From the NCBI RefSeq assembly GCF_009765685.1, contig NZ_LMUY01000015.1, forward strand, positions 65,687 to 126,904: a stretch of 61,218 bases of DNA. Direction: 5' to 3'. This DNA is from Acidisphaera sp. L21 (GTDB taxonomy: Bacteria; Pseudomonadota; Alphaproteobacteria; Acetobacterales; Acetobacteraceae). Numbering within the stretch: the stretch's first letter is position 1; the number at the start of each line of letters is the position of its first letter. Below are positions 27,727 to 36,356 of the stretch, piece after piece. The notes under the pieces are model-generated. The model worked only from the letters and a program-made list of their open reading frames with translations, had not been told where the DNA came from and searched no databases. The position numbers were made by a program, and so were the translations under genes.

Positions 27727-30323
27727 GCAGCCTGCCGCTCATGTTGGTCGAGGTGCCGGCGCAGGGCGGCCAGCAGCGCCTCTCGGTCGAACTTACCCAG
27801 ATACTCGCAGAACCCAGCGGCTCCGCCGCGCCGGATGTCGATCGGGTTGAACCGGCCGCTAAGCGCAATGAGGGGGATATCCATCCAGGGACCGCCTTCC
27901 TTCAGAAGCCGTGCGAATTGCAGGCCGTCCATGCCGGGCATCTCCACGTCGGAGATGATGGCGTCGAACTCGGCCGGCACGGCAGCATCGCGCAAGGCCA
28001 GCGCCTTCATCGCACTATCCACCGCCGTGACGTGGTAGCCGGCGGCCGACAGAGTGGGGATCAGCAATTGGCGGAAGAACGCGCTATCCTCCACCACCAG
28101 CAGGTGCAGTTGCTTGGCGTTACGCGGGCCGGGATTGTCGCTAAACCAATCCTCCCAGCCCTGCTTCAGCCAGTGCCCGGCGTCGATGATCTCGGTCACA
28201 CGCCCGGCGATCACGGCGGTGCCCAGCAGGCCCGGGCGGGACGACACCAGTTCGATGAACAACTGGTCCTCCACCACGTCCACGATCTCCTCCACCATCA
28301 ACCCGACGGAGCGGCCGCGATCGGCGAAGACCAGCACCGGCACGTGGTCGGCCATGGCAAGCGAGCTGTCCAGCGCCATCAGCGGCATCAATTGGCCCCG
28401 ATACTGCGTGACCGGCTGGTCGGACGTGAATTCGATATCCTCGCGCGCGATGCTCTCGATCCGCGCCACCAGGCCCAGCGGCATGGCCACCGGGCTGGCA
28501 TCCGGCGCCAGCCGCACCAGCAGCATGGCAGACCGGTCTCCGGTGCGCTCGGTGGCGGCGGCTTGGGTGTCGACCGGGCGGTCCTTTACCGTCGCGGTCA
28601 GCCCGGCGTGGCCGACCGCACGGGAGAGTCCGTTCGGGTCCAGGATCATGATGACGGCGCCGTCGCCCAGGATGGTGTTGCCGCTGAATACCTTGATGTG
28701 GCGCAGCATGGGGGAGACGGGCTTGACCACGATCTCCTCCGTATCGAACACCTGATCCACGACCAGTCCCAGCGTGGTGCCGCCCAAGGTTGCAACGACG
28801 ACGGTCAGCGCCGTCGGATCGGCGCTGTTCATGGCGGCTTGGGCGTCCATCTGCAGCAGGTCGCGCAGGTTTACCAGGGGCAACAACTGGTCGCGCAGGC
28901 GCAGCACGGGGGTGCCGTCCACGCGCTCCACCACCAACGCGCCTTCCTCCAGCGAGCCGCTGCCTTCGGCCCGCACCAGTTCGGCAACGCAGATTTGCGG
29001 CAGGGCGAACCGCTGGCCGCCGGCCTCCACGATCAGGGCGGAGATGATGGCCAGGGTGAGGGGGATCTTCACCGTGAACGTCGTGCCGCGACCCGCCACG
29101 CTGCGCAGGTCGACGGTACCGCCCAGCCGCTCGATATTGGTCTTCACCACGTCCATCCCGACGCCGCGGCCCGAGACCGAGGTGACGGCGGAGGCGGTGG
29201 AGAAGCCCGGCGCGAAGATGAAGCGCTGAACTTGCCGCTCCGTCATGGTGGCCAGTTCGGCCGAACTGGCCAGGCCCTGGGCCAATGCGCGGGCGCGGAT
29301 GCGTTCGGTGGACAGGCCGGCGCCGTCATCGGCGACCTCGATCACGATCTGCCCGCCCTCGTGGAAGCTGCTGAGCGTGATGGTGCCATGGGCAGGTTTG
29401 CCCGACGCTAGCCGCACGGCGGGCGATTCCAGGCCGTGATCGGCGCTGTTGCGCACCATGTGGATCAGCGGGTCGCGGATCAATTCCAACACCTGGCGAT
29501 CCAGCTCGGTCTCCTTGCCGAGCATGACCAGGTCGATCTGCTTGCCCAGTTCGGAGGCGAGGTCGCGCACGATGCGCGGTAGCTTGTTCCACGCGCCCAG
29601 GATCGGCGACATACGCGTCTTGACCACACCTTCCTGCAGGTCCGAGGTCAAGTGCGACAGGCGCTGCAGCGGGGCGGTAAAGCGGCTATCCGTCTCCGTC
29701 CGGGCGATCTGCATGAGCTGATTGCGGGTGAGCACCAGTTCGCTCACCAGGATCATGAGGTTTTCGAGCACGTTCACGTCCAGGCGGATCGTCTGTGCTG
29801 GTTGGCCATGTGCGGCCTCGGGCGTGGCCTCGGCCATTGGCACGGCCTCGGCGATCTGGGCCGCGAGCGATTCGATGGTGCCCGGCGGCAGCATCTCGAG
29901 CGTATCGAAATCCAGGGTGATTGCCGGCTCTGGCTCCGGCGCCGGGCCGCGGGTGCGCATGTCGCGCAGTTCGGCCAACAGATCGGTGTCGTCACCATCA
30001 GGCTCCAGCCCGGTGGCCACGATACCGCTGACGATCAGCTTGATCCGATCTAGCGCGCCTAGCACCACGGTAATCAGGGCAGCATTCGCCGGCAGCTTGC
30101 CGTCACGCACATCGCCCAGCAGGTCCTCCGCCACATGGGCCACGCGTTCCAGCCGGGGCAGCGACAGAAAGCCGCACGTTCCCTTGATCGTGTGCACCAT
30201 GCGGAACACGACGGCCAACATCTCCGGATCGTCCGGGACACGCTCAAGCTGCAGCAGCGCATCGTCGAGGGCAGCGAGGCTCTCGGCTGTCTCGGTCAGG
30301 AAGTCTATGAGTAGCTCGTCCAT
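27723..30323 (-). CDS. cheA: Hybrid CheA histidine kinase with two CheW-like domains and a receiver
   Basis: 866 residues. The N-terminal HPt domain has H44 in MVHTIKGTCGFL. A short Pro/Glu linker follows, with no obvious P2 domain. The dimerization helices contain LENLMILVSELVLTRNQL. The ATPase domain has HMVRNSADHGLE, VADDGAGL and GRGVGMDVV. Two CheW-like regions follow (about 430-570 and 590-720), then a receiver with D792 in AIISDVEMPGMDG. Phosphate can therefore flow from H44 to its own receiver, to CheY, or via other phosphotransferases. It is followed by cheW with a 4-base overlap. Confidence 0.93.
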   Translation of the reverse strand: MDELLIDFLTETAESLAALDDALLQLERVPDDPEMLAVVFRMVHTIKGTCGFLSLPRLERVAHVAEDLLGDVRDGKLPANAALITVVLGALDRIKLIVSGIVATGLEPDGDDTDLLAELRDMRTRGPAPEPEPAITLDFDTLEMLPPGTIESLAAQIAEAVPMAEATPEAAHGQPAQTIRLDVNVLENLMILVSELVLTRNQLMQIARTETDSRFTAPLQRLSHLTSDLQEGVVKTRMSPILGAWNKLPRIVRDLASELGKQIDLVMLGKETELDRQVLELIRDPLIHMVRNSADHGLESPAVRLASGKPAHGTITLSSFHEGGQIVIEVADDGAGLSTERIRARALAQGLASSAELATMTERQVQRFIFAPGFSTASAVTSVSGRGVGMDVVKTNIERLGGTVDLRSVAGRGTTFTVKIPLTLAIISALIVEAGGQRFALPQICVAELVRAEGSGSLEEGALVVERVDGTPVLRLRDQLLPLVNLRDLLQMDAQAAMNSADPTALTVVVATLGGTTLGLVVDQVFDTEEIVVKPVSPMLRHIKVFSGNTILGDGAVIMILDPNGLSRAVGHAGLTATVKDRPVDTQAAATERTGDRSAMLLVRLAPDASPVAMPLGLVARIESIAREDIEFTSDQPVTQYRGQLMPLMALDSSLAMADHVPVLVFADRGRSVGLMVEEIVDVVEDQLFIELVSSRPGLLGTAVIAGRVTEIIDAGHWLKQGWEDWFSDNPGPRNAKQLHLLVVEDSAFFRQLLIPTLSAAGYHVTAVDSAMKALALRDAAVPAEFDAIISDVEMPGMDGLQFARLLKEGGPWMDIPLIALSGRFNPIDIRRGGAAGFCEYLGKFDREALLAALRRHLDQHERQAA

Positions 30324-30377
30324 CCGTTACGCGCTCCGGTACCGGCCTGACCTTGGCGCCGAGAGTCGAAGATTGCG

Positions 30378-31025
30378 TTAATTTGTCGCTAGAAGAAGTG
30401 GCGGGACGGCATTCGGATCTGGGTTCGGGGTCATCAGGATCGACAGACGGCGGCCGGCATCCTGCGCCAGCAGGACGGTAATCGGCGGCTGAACCGCGCG
30501 CGGGTTGTCCAGCGAGACCGACATCGGGTCGATCAGCGCCTGTGGCAGGCCGGCGGGCCACGCGGCAGCCTTGCCCGACACGGTGACCAGGATTTCGCCG
30601 GACCCGCTGCCGGACAGCGCAACCACGCCGCCGCGCGGCAAAGCCTCCGCCCCCAGCAGCAACAGGTTAATCAAGGCTCGGGCAACCGGGCCGTCGAAGG
30701 TGGTGGCGGGCAGATCTGACAGATCGGCCTTCACCCGGGAGGGCAGGCCGGCAGCCAATTCAACGAGTTGCGCCGTGCTCTGCGGTCCGCAATCGCCGGC
30801 CCAGGCCGTGCGGAGCAGGCGCAGACGGGACCCCATTTCCACCGCCGTCTCATTGGCAAGGGGCAGCGCGTCCTCCAGAGAATCCGGGTCGTCTGCCGCA
30901 AGCTCCAGCGCGTTCATCAGCGTGCCGAGCGGGCTGGCCAGGTCGTGGCAAAGGCGGGCGCACAGAGCATCGGCCAACTGCATGCGGTACTGCCGATCGC
31001 TGGATGAGGTGTCTGTTACCGTCAT
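30378..31025 (-). CDS. chpT: ChpT-like histidine phosphotransferase
   Basis: 215 residues. The phospho-accepting histidine is H27 in LCARLCHDLASPLGTL, the ChpT-family signature, followed by a degenerate kinase-like ATPase fold. In Caulobacter ChpT relays phosphate from CckA to CtrA and CpdR. Here it heads the cheA-cheW-cheY-cheR operon, so it may connect the hybrid CheA to such a pathway; that link is inference. The frame runs upstream to 31226, but the ATG at 31025 has GGAG six to ten bases before it and starts the homology. Confidence 0.82.
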   Translation of the reverse strand: MTVTDTSSSDRQYRMQLADALCARLCHDLASPLGTLMNALELAADDPDSLEDALPLANETAVEMGSRLRLLRTAWAGDCGPQSTAQLVELAAGLPSRVKADLSDLPATTFDGPVARALINLLLLGAEALPRGGVVALSGSGSGEILVTVSGKAAAWPAGLPQALIDPMSVSLDNPRAVQPPITVLLAQDAGRRLSILMTPNPDPNAVPPLLLATN

Positions 31026-31145
31026 GTTCCACTCCGCCTCGCCTGCAAAACTAGCATGTGCTGCAGATTCGTTAACGCCGTATAAATCAGTCCTTCGTGT
31101 TACAACGAATTTGCAACTCCATCCTCCCAAACACGTCCGGTCGCT

Positions 31146-31334
31146 ATGAACAATCACTCCCATATCGAGCCCGGTCAGCGGGTGCGGCATCCGCAGCAGC
31201 CGGATTGGGGAACCGGGCAGGTCCAATCGGCCATTGATGACCGCATCACCGTTAATTTTCCGAATGCCGGGAAGGTGGTGATCAACGCGCGATTTGTCAG
31301 CCTCGAGGTCGTGGAAGGCGCACCACGGGAGTGA
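31146..31334 (+). CDS. DUF3553 domain protein
   Basis: 62 residues: GQRVRHPQQPDWGTGQVQS, DRITVNFPNAGKVVIN and a short tail. This matches the DUF3553 pattern, in which a small beta-rich domain resembles UvrD-tail or CarD-like Tudor folds. Function is unknown. It is divergent from the chpT gene, a pairing that I recall as common in alphaproteobacteria. Transcription probably starts in the 120-base shared gap. Confidence 0.78.
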   Translation: MNNHSHIEPGQRVRHPQQPDWGTGQVQSAIDDRITVNFPNAGKVVINARFVSLEVVEGAPRE

Positions 31335-31411
31335 TGTTCTGTGGTAGGGCTTGAAGCCGGCCCGGCGCCCGACGACTCTTCACTCGTGATGGTTAGAGGT
31401 ATTTCCCACTC

Positions 31412-32395
31412 ATGATCGACCCATTCGGCCGGTCTATTTCCTACCTGCGCGTCTCCGTCACCGACCGGTGTGACCTCCGCTGCGTCTATTGCATGGCGGA
31501 GGAAATGACGTTCCTGCCGCGGGCTGAGGTGTTGTCGCTGGAGGAATTGGACCGGCTCTGCGGCGCCTTTATCCGTCTTGGGGTGCAAAAGCTGCGCATC
31601 ACCGGCGGGGAGCCGCTGGTCCGCCGCGACGTGATGACGCTATTCCGCTCGCTTGGCGCCCGGCTTGGCCAAGGGCTGGAGGAACTGACGCTGACCACCA
31701 ACGGCACTCAGTTGGTGAAGTATGCGGAGGAATTGGCGGCGGCCGGCGTGCGCCGGGTCAACGTGAGCCTGGATACGCTGTCGCCCGAGACATTCAAGCA
31801 CGTCACGCGCTGGGGCCGGATCGAGAAGACGATGGCTGGTATCCGTGCTGCCAAGCAGGCCGGGCTGGACGTCAAGATCAACGCCGTGGCGCTGAAGGGC
31901 GTCAACGAGGATGAGTTCGACGACATGCTCGCCTGGTGCGGGCACGAGGGGCTGGACCTGACGCTGATCGAGACGATGCCCATGGGCGACGTGGGCGACC
32001 GGACGGAGCAGTACTTGCCATTATCGGTCGTACGCGCTCGCCTGCGGCGTCGCTGGACGCTGACCGAAACAACCTATCGAACTGGCGGCCCGGCGCGATA
32101 TTTCGACGTGGCGGAGACCGGGCGGCGCCTGGGATTCATCACCCCAATGACGCATAATTTCTGCGAAAGCTGCAATCGCGTGCGGCTGACCTGCACTGGC
32201 ACGCTGTTCATGTGCCTTGGCCAGGACGACGCCGCCGATCTTCGTCAGGTGCTACGCAGCGGTGCTGATGATGCCGTCTTGGAGGCCGCAATCCGAGAAG
32301 CGATCAGCCGCAAGCCGCTGGGGCATGATTTCGTCATCGACCGCCGCCGCCCTGCTGCCAAGGTCGGCCGCACCATGAGCTTGACCGGCGGCTGA
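31412..32395 (+). CDS. moaA: GTP 3',8-cyclase MoaA (molybdenum cofactor)
   Basis: Radical SAM enzyme for the first step of molybdopterin synthesis, 327 residues. The SAM cluster cysteines are C20, C24 and C27 in [13 protein letters not shown]. The second, substrate-binding cluster is in [15 protein letters not shown]. The C-terminal double glycine (SLTGG) needed for activity is present. A hairpin terminator follows. It works with MoaC, which is not in the window. Confidence 0.96.
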   Translation: MIDPFGRSISYLRVSVTDRCDLRCVYCMAEEMTFLPRAEVLSLEELDRLCGAFIRLGVQKLRITGGEPLVRRDVMTLFRSLGARLGQGLEELTLTTNGTQLVKYAEELAAAGVRRVNVSLDTLSPETFKHVTRWGRIEKTMAGIRAAKQAGLDVKINAVALKGVNEDEFDDMLAWCGHEGLDLTLIETMPMGDVGDRTEQYLPLSVVRARLRRRWTLTETTYRTGGPARYFDVAETGRRLGFITPMTHNFCESCNRVRLTCTGTLFMCLGQDDAADLRQVLRSGADDAVLEAAIREAISRKPLGHDFVIDRRRPAAKVGRTMSLTGG

Positions 32396-32399
32396 GGCG

Positions 32400-32440
32400 G
32401 AACAAGAGGGCGGGGTCATCGCGGACCCGGCCCTTTGTTC
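32400..32440. terminator. Terminator hairpin after moaA
   Basis: Arms GAACAAGAGGGC and GCCCTTTGTTC pair with a single-base bulge around a GC-rich core. The hairpin lies five bases after the moaA stop and before the opposing gene that ends at 32459. No long T-run follows, but it can act from both sides. Confidence 0.6.
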
Positions 32441-32458
32441 AGCGCGATCGCGGCTGAC

Positions 32459-32839
32459 TTAGCCGTTGGGACGTGCCTGGTGCATCTGGGCAAAGCGCCG
32501 ATTGGTGTCCTGTTGCGCGAACCACCGCTTCACCGACTGAGCCTGCGCATACGCAACCGTCCCGACCTCGAAATTGGCTGGAAGCGAGTTGGCGGTCTGC
32601 ACCGCGCCCTCCGAGCCATACGACGGTAAAAGCGCCTCGCCGGTCTGCGGAAAGGAGAGCGCCTGGTTCGGAGCCGGGTAAGCGTTCGAGCCGGTGTCCG
32701 CCGGATAGGCTGATGTCCGCGCCGGGGCGGCAAACTGGGCATGGAAGGGGAACGGGTCACCATTGCCTTCGCCGGCGAAGGCGGCCGTGGTCAGGCTCAA
32801 CGCCGCGACGGTGGCGGCGATCATGATTTTGGAATTCAT
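32459..32839 (-). CDS. Secreted small protein of unknown function
   Basis: 126 residues. The Sec signal is MNSKIMIAATVAALSLTTAA with cleavage after AFA near residue 22. The mature part is Pro/Ala/Asn-rich, then has a short helical end (YAQAQSVKRWFAQQDTNRRF). The ATG at 32839 has GAGG nine bases before it. No catalytic motif or known family is visible. A periplasmic role is inferred from the signal. Confidence 0.65.
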   Translation of the reverse strand: MNSKIMIAATVAALSLTTAAFAGEGNGDPFPFHAQFAAPARTSAYPADTGSNAYPAPNQALSFPQTGEALLPSYGSEGAVQTANSLPANFEVGTVAYAQAQSVKRWFAQQDTNRRFAQMHQARPNG

Positions 32840-33004
32840 CGTAGTGATCCTCGTTACAAGGTCCGTCTTGTTTGGAGGCGGGCCGTGCGGCGGTGGAGGG
32901 CAGATGGCCTGCTGCATTCCGTCGAAACGCAACCTACTCATTCATAATTTGGTTATCTACAGGGCTGAAAGCCTATCATCCATGCGCCGATGTATGAACA
33001 ACCG

Positions 33005-33847
33005 CTATGGTTGTCGTAATGCGTCCGCAAGGCTGGTTGTGCCGCTGCCACGGGCCGCAGGCTTCTGCTGGCTAGGACCCGGCGCCCAGCCAGTCATCAT
33101 CGCGAGCCGCAGGGTTGCTGCCACGCGACCATCTATGGTCGGCAAGGATGCCAGCGCCATCGCGAAGAGGTCTCGCGGTGGGGGACGCCGGTTCCGCAGC
33201 AAAACGGCGTTTGCCTCGCCTGCTGCGCGCAATTCCCGCAGCAGGACCAGCGGGTCTGTGTAAAGCAAGGTCAGCGTGTCGCCATCCACCACGGGCAGGG
33301 CGTAGCCGGCGCGCTGCAGAAGCGACGCGCAATCCGCCAACCCGGCGAATGGCGCGACACGCGGGCTGGCCCCCCCGGTAAGGGTGGCCTCCGCCTCCGT
33401 CAGGCTGGCGCGCAGTTCCGCCAGCGTGCCCAGCGCTGGCATGCTGGCCAGTAGCAATCCGTCCGGCCGCAGGGCGCTGCGAAGCTGGATGAGCGCACCG
33501 GGCAGGTCGTTCACCATGTGCAGCGACAGGTTTGCCACCACCAGATCGAAGCTGGCGGGACCGAAGGGAAGCCACTCCGCATCGGCCGCCACTGCGCCAT
33601 AGCGCCGGGCCATGGCGGGGGAGAACTCCATACTGACGGTGTCGATCCCGCGCTGCCGCAGGCGAGGGGCCACGACGCCGCGGCCGCCCAGATCCAGCGC
33701 GCGGCCGAATCTGCGGGTGACATCGTCCAGCCGGTCCAGCAGCCGGTCGGCCACTTCGGCCAGCACTGGGGCGACCATGTCCACGGTTGCGGCCGCGCGG
33801 TCGTGATGGCGGCGGACGGCGCCGCGGTCGAACACCTGGTCGGTCAT
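33005..33847 (-). CDS. BioC/NDUFAF5-like SAM-dependent methyltransferase
   Basis: 280 residues. The start MTDQVFDRGAVRRHHDRAAA and the SAM motif RALDLGGRGVVAPRL, with later FDLVVANLSLHMVNDLPGAL, match the BioC/NDUFAF5 group. The family includes malonyl-ACP methyltransferases and a complex I assembly factor that hydroxylates an arginine, so the role cannot be fixed. It is divergent from comF, a neighbour also seen in other alphaproteobacteria. Confidence 0.82.
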   Translation of the reverse strand: MTDQVFDRGAVRRHHDRAAATVDMVAPVLAEVADRLLDRLDDVTRRFGRALDLGGRGVVAPRLRQRGIDTVSMEFSPAMARRYGAVAADAEWLPFGPASFDLVVANLSLHMVNDLPGALIQLRSALRPDGLLLASMPALGTLAELRASLTEAEATLTGGASPRVAPFAGLADCASLLQRAGYALPVVDGDTLTLLYTDPLVLLRELRAAGEANAVLLRNRRPPPRDLFAMALASLPTIDGRVAATLRLAMMTGWAPGPSQQKPAARGSGTTSLADALRQP

Positions 33848-33972
33848 GGACGGGATGTACGGACCCGAGGCCGCCGTGCCAAGGGGACGGAGCAGGAGGC
33901 CGGAACAGGAGGACGGAGCAGGAGGGCGGGTATGGTAGACGCGGATGATATCGGTCGCGTAACACGGCGCCC

Positions 33973-34755
33973 ATGCCAGATCTTGCCGCGGCGTTCGGGC
34001 TAGGCCGCGCTGCCCTGCGCCACGCGCTGCGGTGGGGGTTGGATGCCGTGCTGCCGCCCCAATGCCTCACTTGCGACATGGCGGTGCAGGCGCCGGGCCA
34101 GATGTGCAGCGCCTGTTTCCGCGCAACCGAGTTCGTGACCGAGCCGTGCTGCCAGCAATGCGGCACCCCATTCTCCTCTGCGCAGCAGGGTGGTGTGGCC
34201 AAACGCTGCGATCCCTGCACCCAAGACTCACCGCCCTGGCGGCAGGGCCGGGCCGCCCTGCGCTATGACAACCAGGCACGCCGCATCATCCTGCCGTTGA
34301 AGCATGGCGATCGGGTGGAAATGGCGCGCGCGCTGGCCACCCACATGGCGCGCGCTGGCGCGACCTTGCTGCGGGAGGCGGATGTGATCGTGCCGGTGCC
34401 GCTGCATCGCTGGCGATTGCTTACCCGGCGTTACAACCAATCGGCCTTGTTGTGCCATGAGTTGGGCAGGATCGCCGGGCGCCCGGTCGTGGCCGACGCG
34501 TTGGTCCGCACCCGCGCCACGGCCTCGCTCGCCGGCAAGACGAAGCGGCAACGGGCGCAGACCGTGAGCGGCGCCTTCGCTGTGCGACCAACGCGCCAGG
34601 CGCGATTGGCGGGCCAGCGCGTGGTGTTGGTGGACGACGTGCTCACCACCGGGGCGACGGCGACGTCCTGCACGGTTGCGCTGCTGGCGGGCGGGGCAGC
34701 ACGGGTTGATCTCCTCGTCGGCGCGCGTGCAATATTCGACGATATCTTGTCATGA
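33973..34755 (+). CDS. comF: ComF family amidophosphoribosyltransferase-like protein
   Basis: 260 residues. The N-terminal zinc-finger-like part has four CxxC-type pairs (PPQCLTCDM, QMCSACF, CCQQCG, RCDPC). The C-terminal phosphoribosyltransferase domain has the PRPP motif VVLVDDVLTTGATATSC and the family segment HRWRLLTRRYNQSALL. ComF proteins are tied to DNA uptake in competent species; elsewhere their role is less clear. Confidence 0.9.
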   Translation: MPDLAAAFGLGRAALRHALRWGLDAVLPPQCLTCDMAVQAPGQMCSACFRATEFVTEPCCQQCGTPFSSAQQGGVAKRCDPCTQDSPPWRQGRAALRYDNQARRIILPLKHGDRVEMARALATHMARAGATLLREADVIVPVPLHRWRLLTRRYNQSALLCHELGRIAGRPVVADALVRTRATASLAGKTKRQRAQTVSGAFAVRPTRQARLAGQRVVLVDDVLTTGATATSCTVALLAGGAARVDLLVGARAIFDDILS

Positions 34756-34807
34756 CCGCCCGGCATCGCCATTGCATGGTCTGGACGTTTCTCAGGAGCA
34801 TGTCGCC

Positions 34808-35065
34808 GTGCCGCGTGTCGAGGTCTACACCCAGCCCTGGTGCCCATACTGCAGCCGTGCGGTCAATTTGCTGACGAAGAAGGGTGTATCGTTCGAGGAA
34901 ATCGACGCGCCGGGCGGCTCGCCAGAGCGGAAGACCTCCGTGCAACGGTCCGGCGGACGGACGTCCGTGCCGCAGATTTTCATCGACGGGCAGCATGTCG
35001 GTGGGTGCGATGACCTGATGGCGCTGGAACGCGTCGGCAAGCTGGATGTGATGCTGGCCGCCTGA
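34808..35065 (+). CDS. grxC: Glutaredoxin 3
   Basis: 85 residues. The active site CPYC is in YTQPWCPYCSRAVNLL. The cis-proline region is TSVPQIFIDGQHVGGCDDL. It reduces disulfides with glutathione in the cytosol. The frame is open from 34676, but homology starts at PRVEVYTQPW. The GTG at 34808 has AGGAG about ten bases before it. Its TGA overlaps the DUF1178 start (TGATG), so it is coupled. Confidence 0.94.
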   Translation: MPRVEVYTQPWCPYCSRAVNLLTKKGVSFEEIDAPGGSPERKTSVQRSGGRTSVPQIFIDGQHVGGCDDLMALERVGKLDVMLAA

Positions 35066-35535
35066 TGATCCACTACCAGCTTCGGTGTGACGGGGACCAT
35101 GCGTTCGACGGATGGTTCCGCGATAGCGCGTCCTTCGACAAGCAGGCCAAGGCCGGTCTGCTGTCCTGCCCGGTTTGCGGCGGCGTGGACGTGCGCCGTG
35201 CGCTGATGTCCCCGGCTGTCGGCAAGAAGCGGGCGGCGCCGGCCCAGATCGAGATCACGGCGTCCGTCCCAGTCGTCCCCAAGGCCGCCCCCGTCGCCGG
35301 CGGTGCGAACCTGCCCGACGAGCTACGCGCGCTGCTGCAACGCATGCGGGCGGAGGTGGAGAAGCGCTGCGACTATGTCGGCAACGGCTTCGCCAACGAA
35401 GCGCGGCGGATCCACAATGGCGAAAGTGAAGCCCGCGGCATCTACGGTGAGGCGACGCCGGAAGAGGCCGAACGGCTTGCCGATGACGGTATAGAGATCG
35501 CCCAAATCCCCTGGGTACCCCGCGCCGACGGCTGA
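35065..35535 (+). CDS. DUF1178 family protein
   Basis: 156 residues. The N-terminus MIHYQLRCDGDHAFDGWFRD and the CPVCGG zinc-ribbon-like pair, followed by a C-terminal helical part with GFANEARRIHNGESEARGIY, are typical of DUF1178. The function is unknown. It is translationally coupled to grxC, as I recall from many alphaproteobacteria. Confidence 0.9.
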   Translation: MIHYQLRCDGDHAFDGWFRDSASFDKQAKAGLLSCPVCGGVDVRRALMSPAVGKKRAAPAQIEITASVPVVPKAAPVAGGANLPDELRALLQRMRAEVEKRCDYVGNGFANEARRIHNGESEARGIYGEATPEEAERLADDGIEIAQIPWVPRADG

Positions 35536-35541
35536 TTTCGC

Positions 35542-36273
35542 CTAGCGGGCGAAGGCGGCGATGTAGTTCACCGACAGGTCCCGGCTCATTACCCAACTCT
35601 GCCGGAACGGGTCGAACCGCATCCCGGCACTATCCGTCATCCGCAACCCGGCAGCCCTCGCATGGCGCGCCAGTTCCGCCGGGGTCACGAACCGCCGCCA
35701 GTCATGCGTGCCCACCGGCAGCATGCGCAGCACGTATTCGGCCCCCCATTTTGCGGTGACCAACGAGCGGGCGGTGCGGTTGAGGGTGGAGACGAACAAC
35801 CGCCCGCCAGGTGTCAGCAGCGCCCCCAGGTCGTGGAAGAAGCCGGCCGGATCCGGCACATGCTCGATCACCTCCAGCGCGGTGATGGCAGGGAAAACCG
35901 CGCCCTCGGCAACCAAGTCGCTGGTGGATGCGAGGCGGTATTGGACAGCCATACCCACCGCTGCGTGCGCTCGTGCGGCCTGCAACGGGCGCGGTGCGGC
36001 GTCGATGCCGAGGACTGTGTGGCCGCGCCGGGCGAGTGCCTCCGCCGCCAGCCCGGCGCCGCAACCAACGTCCAGCAGGGGGCCGGGCTTGGGCAGGCGG
36101 TCGGCGATCCAACCGACGCGCAACGGGTTCATCGCGTGCAATGGCCGCATCGGGCCGGCCGGGTTCCACCACTGGTCGGCCAACGCGTCGAACCGTGCGA
36201 CCTCCGCCGGGGAGGCGGCACCCCCCTGCGGGATACTGCTTTGCACGTCTCCGAGGTTGTCCATGTGCGCCAT
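35542..36273 (-). CDS. ubiG: 3-demethylubiquinol / 2-polyprenyl-6-hydroxyphenol O-methyltransferase
   Basis: SAM-dependent O-methyltransferase of ubiquinone synthesis, 243 residues. FDALADQWWNPAGPMRPLHA is the UbiG N-terminal signature. The SAM motif is LLDVGCGAGLAAEAL, and ALEVIEHVPDPAGF follows. The frame is open to 36513, but the ATG at 36273 (MAHMDNLGD) fits the family. It is divergent from lysC. Confidence 0.94.
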   Translation of the reverse strand: MAHMDNLGDVQSSIPQGGAASPAEVARFDALADQWWNPAGPMRPLHAMNPLRVGWIADRLPKPGPLLDVGCGAGLAAEALARRGHTVLGIDAAPRPLQAARAHAAVGMAVQYRLASTSDLVAEGAVFPAITALEVIEHVPDPAGFFHDLGALLTPGGRLFVSTLNRTARSLVTAKWGAEYVLRMLPVGTHDWRRFVTPAELARHARAAGLRMTDSAGMRFDPFRQSWVMSRDLSVNYIAAFAR

Positions 36274-36356
36274 GGCCGGTATGTGATCCCGCTTCGCCGT
36301 GGCCGCAACTGGCCTTGCGTGGCGTAGACGACAGCTTATGGCCTTGGGGCAGCGAC

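Noticed and set aside
33000-33014. CAACC-GCTAT-GGTTG hairpin at the end of the BioC-like gene
   Set aside because: Five-base stem without a T-run; it overlaps the stop codon and is too weak to call a terminator.
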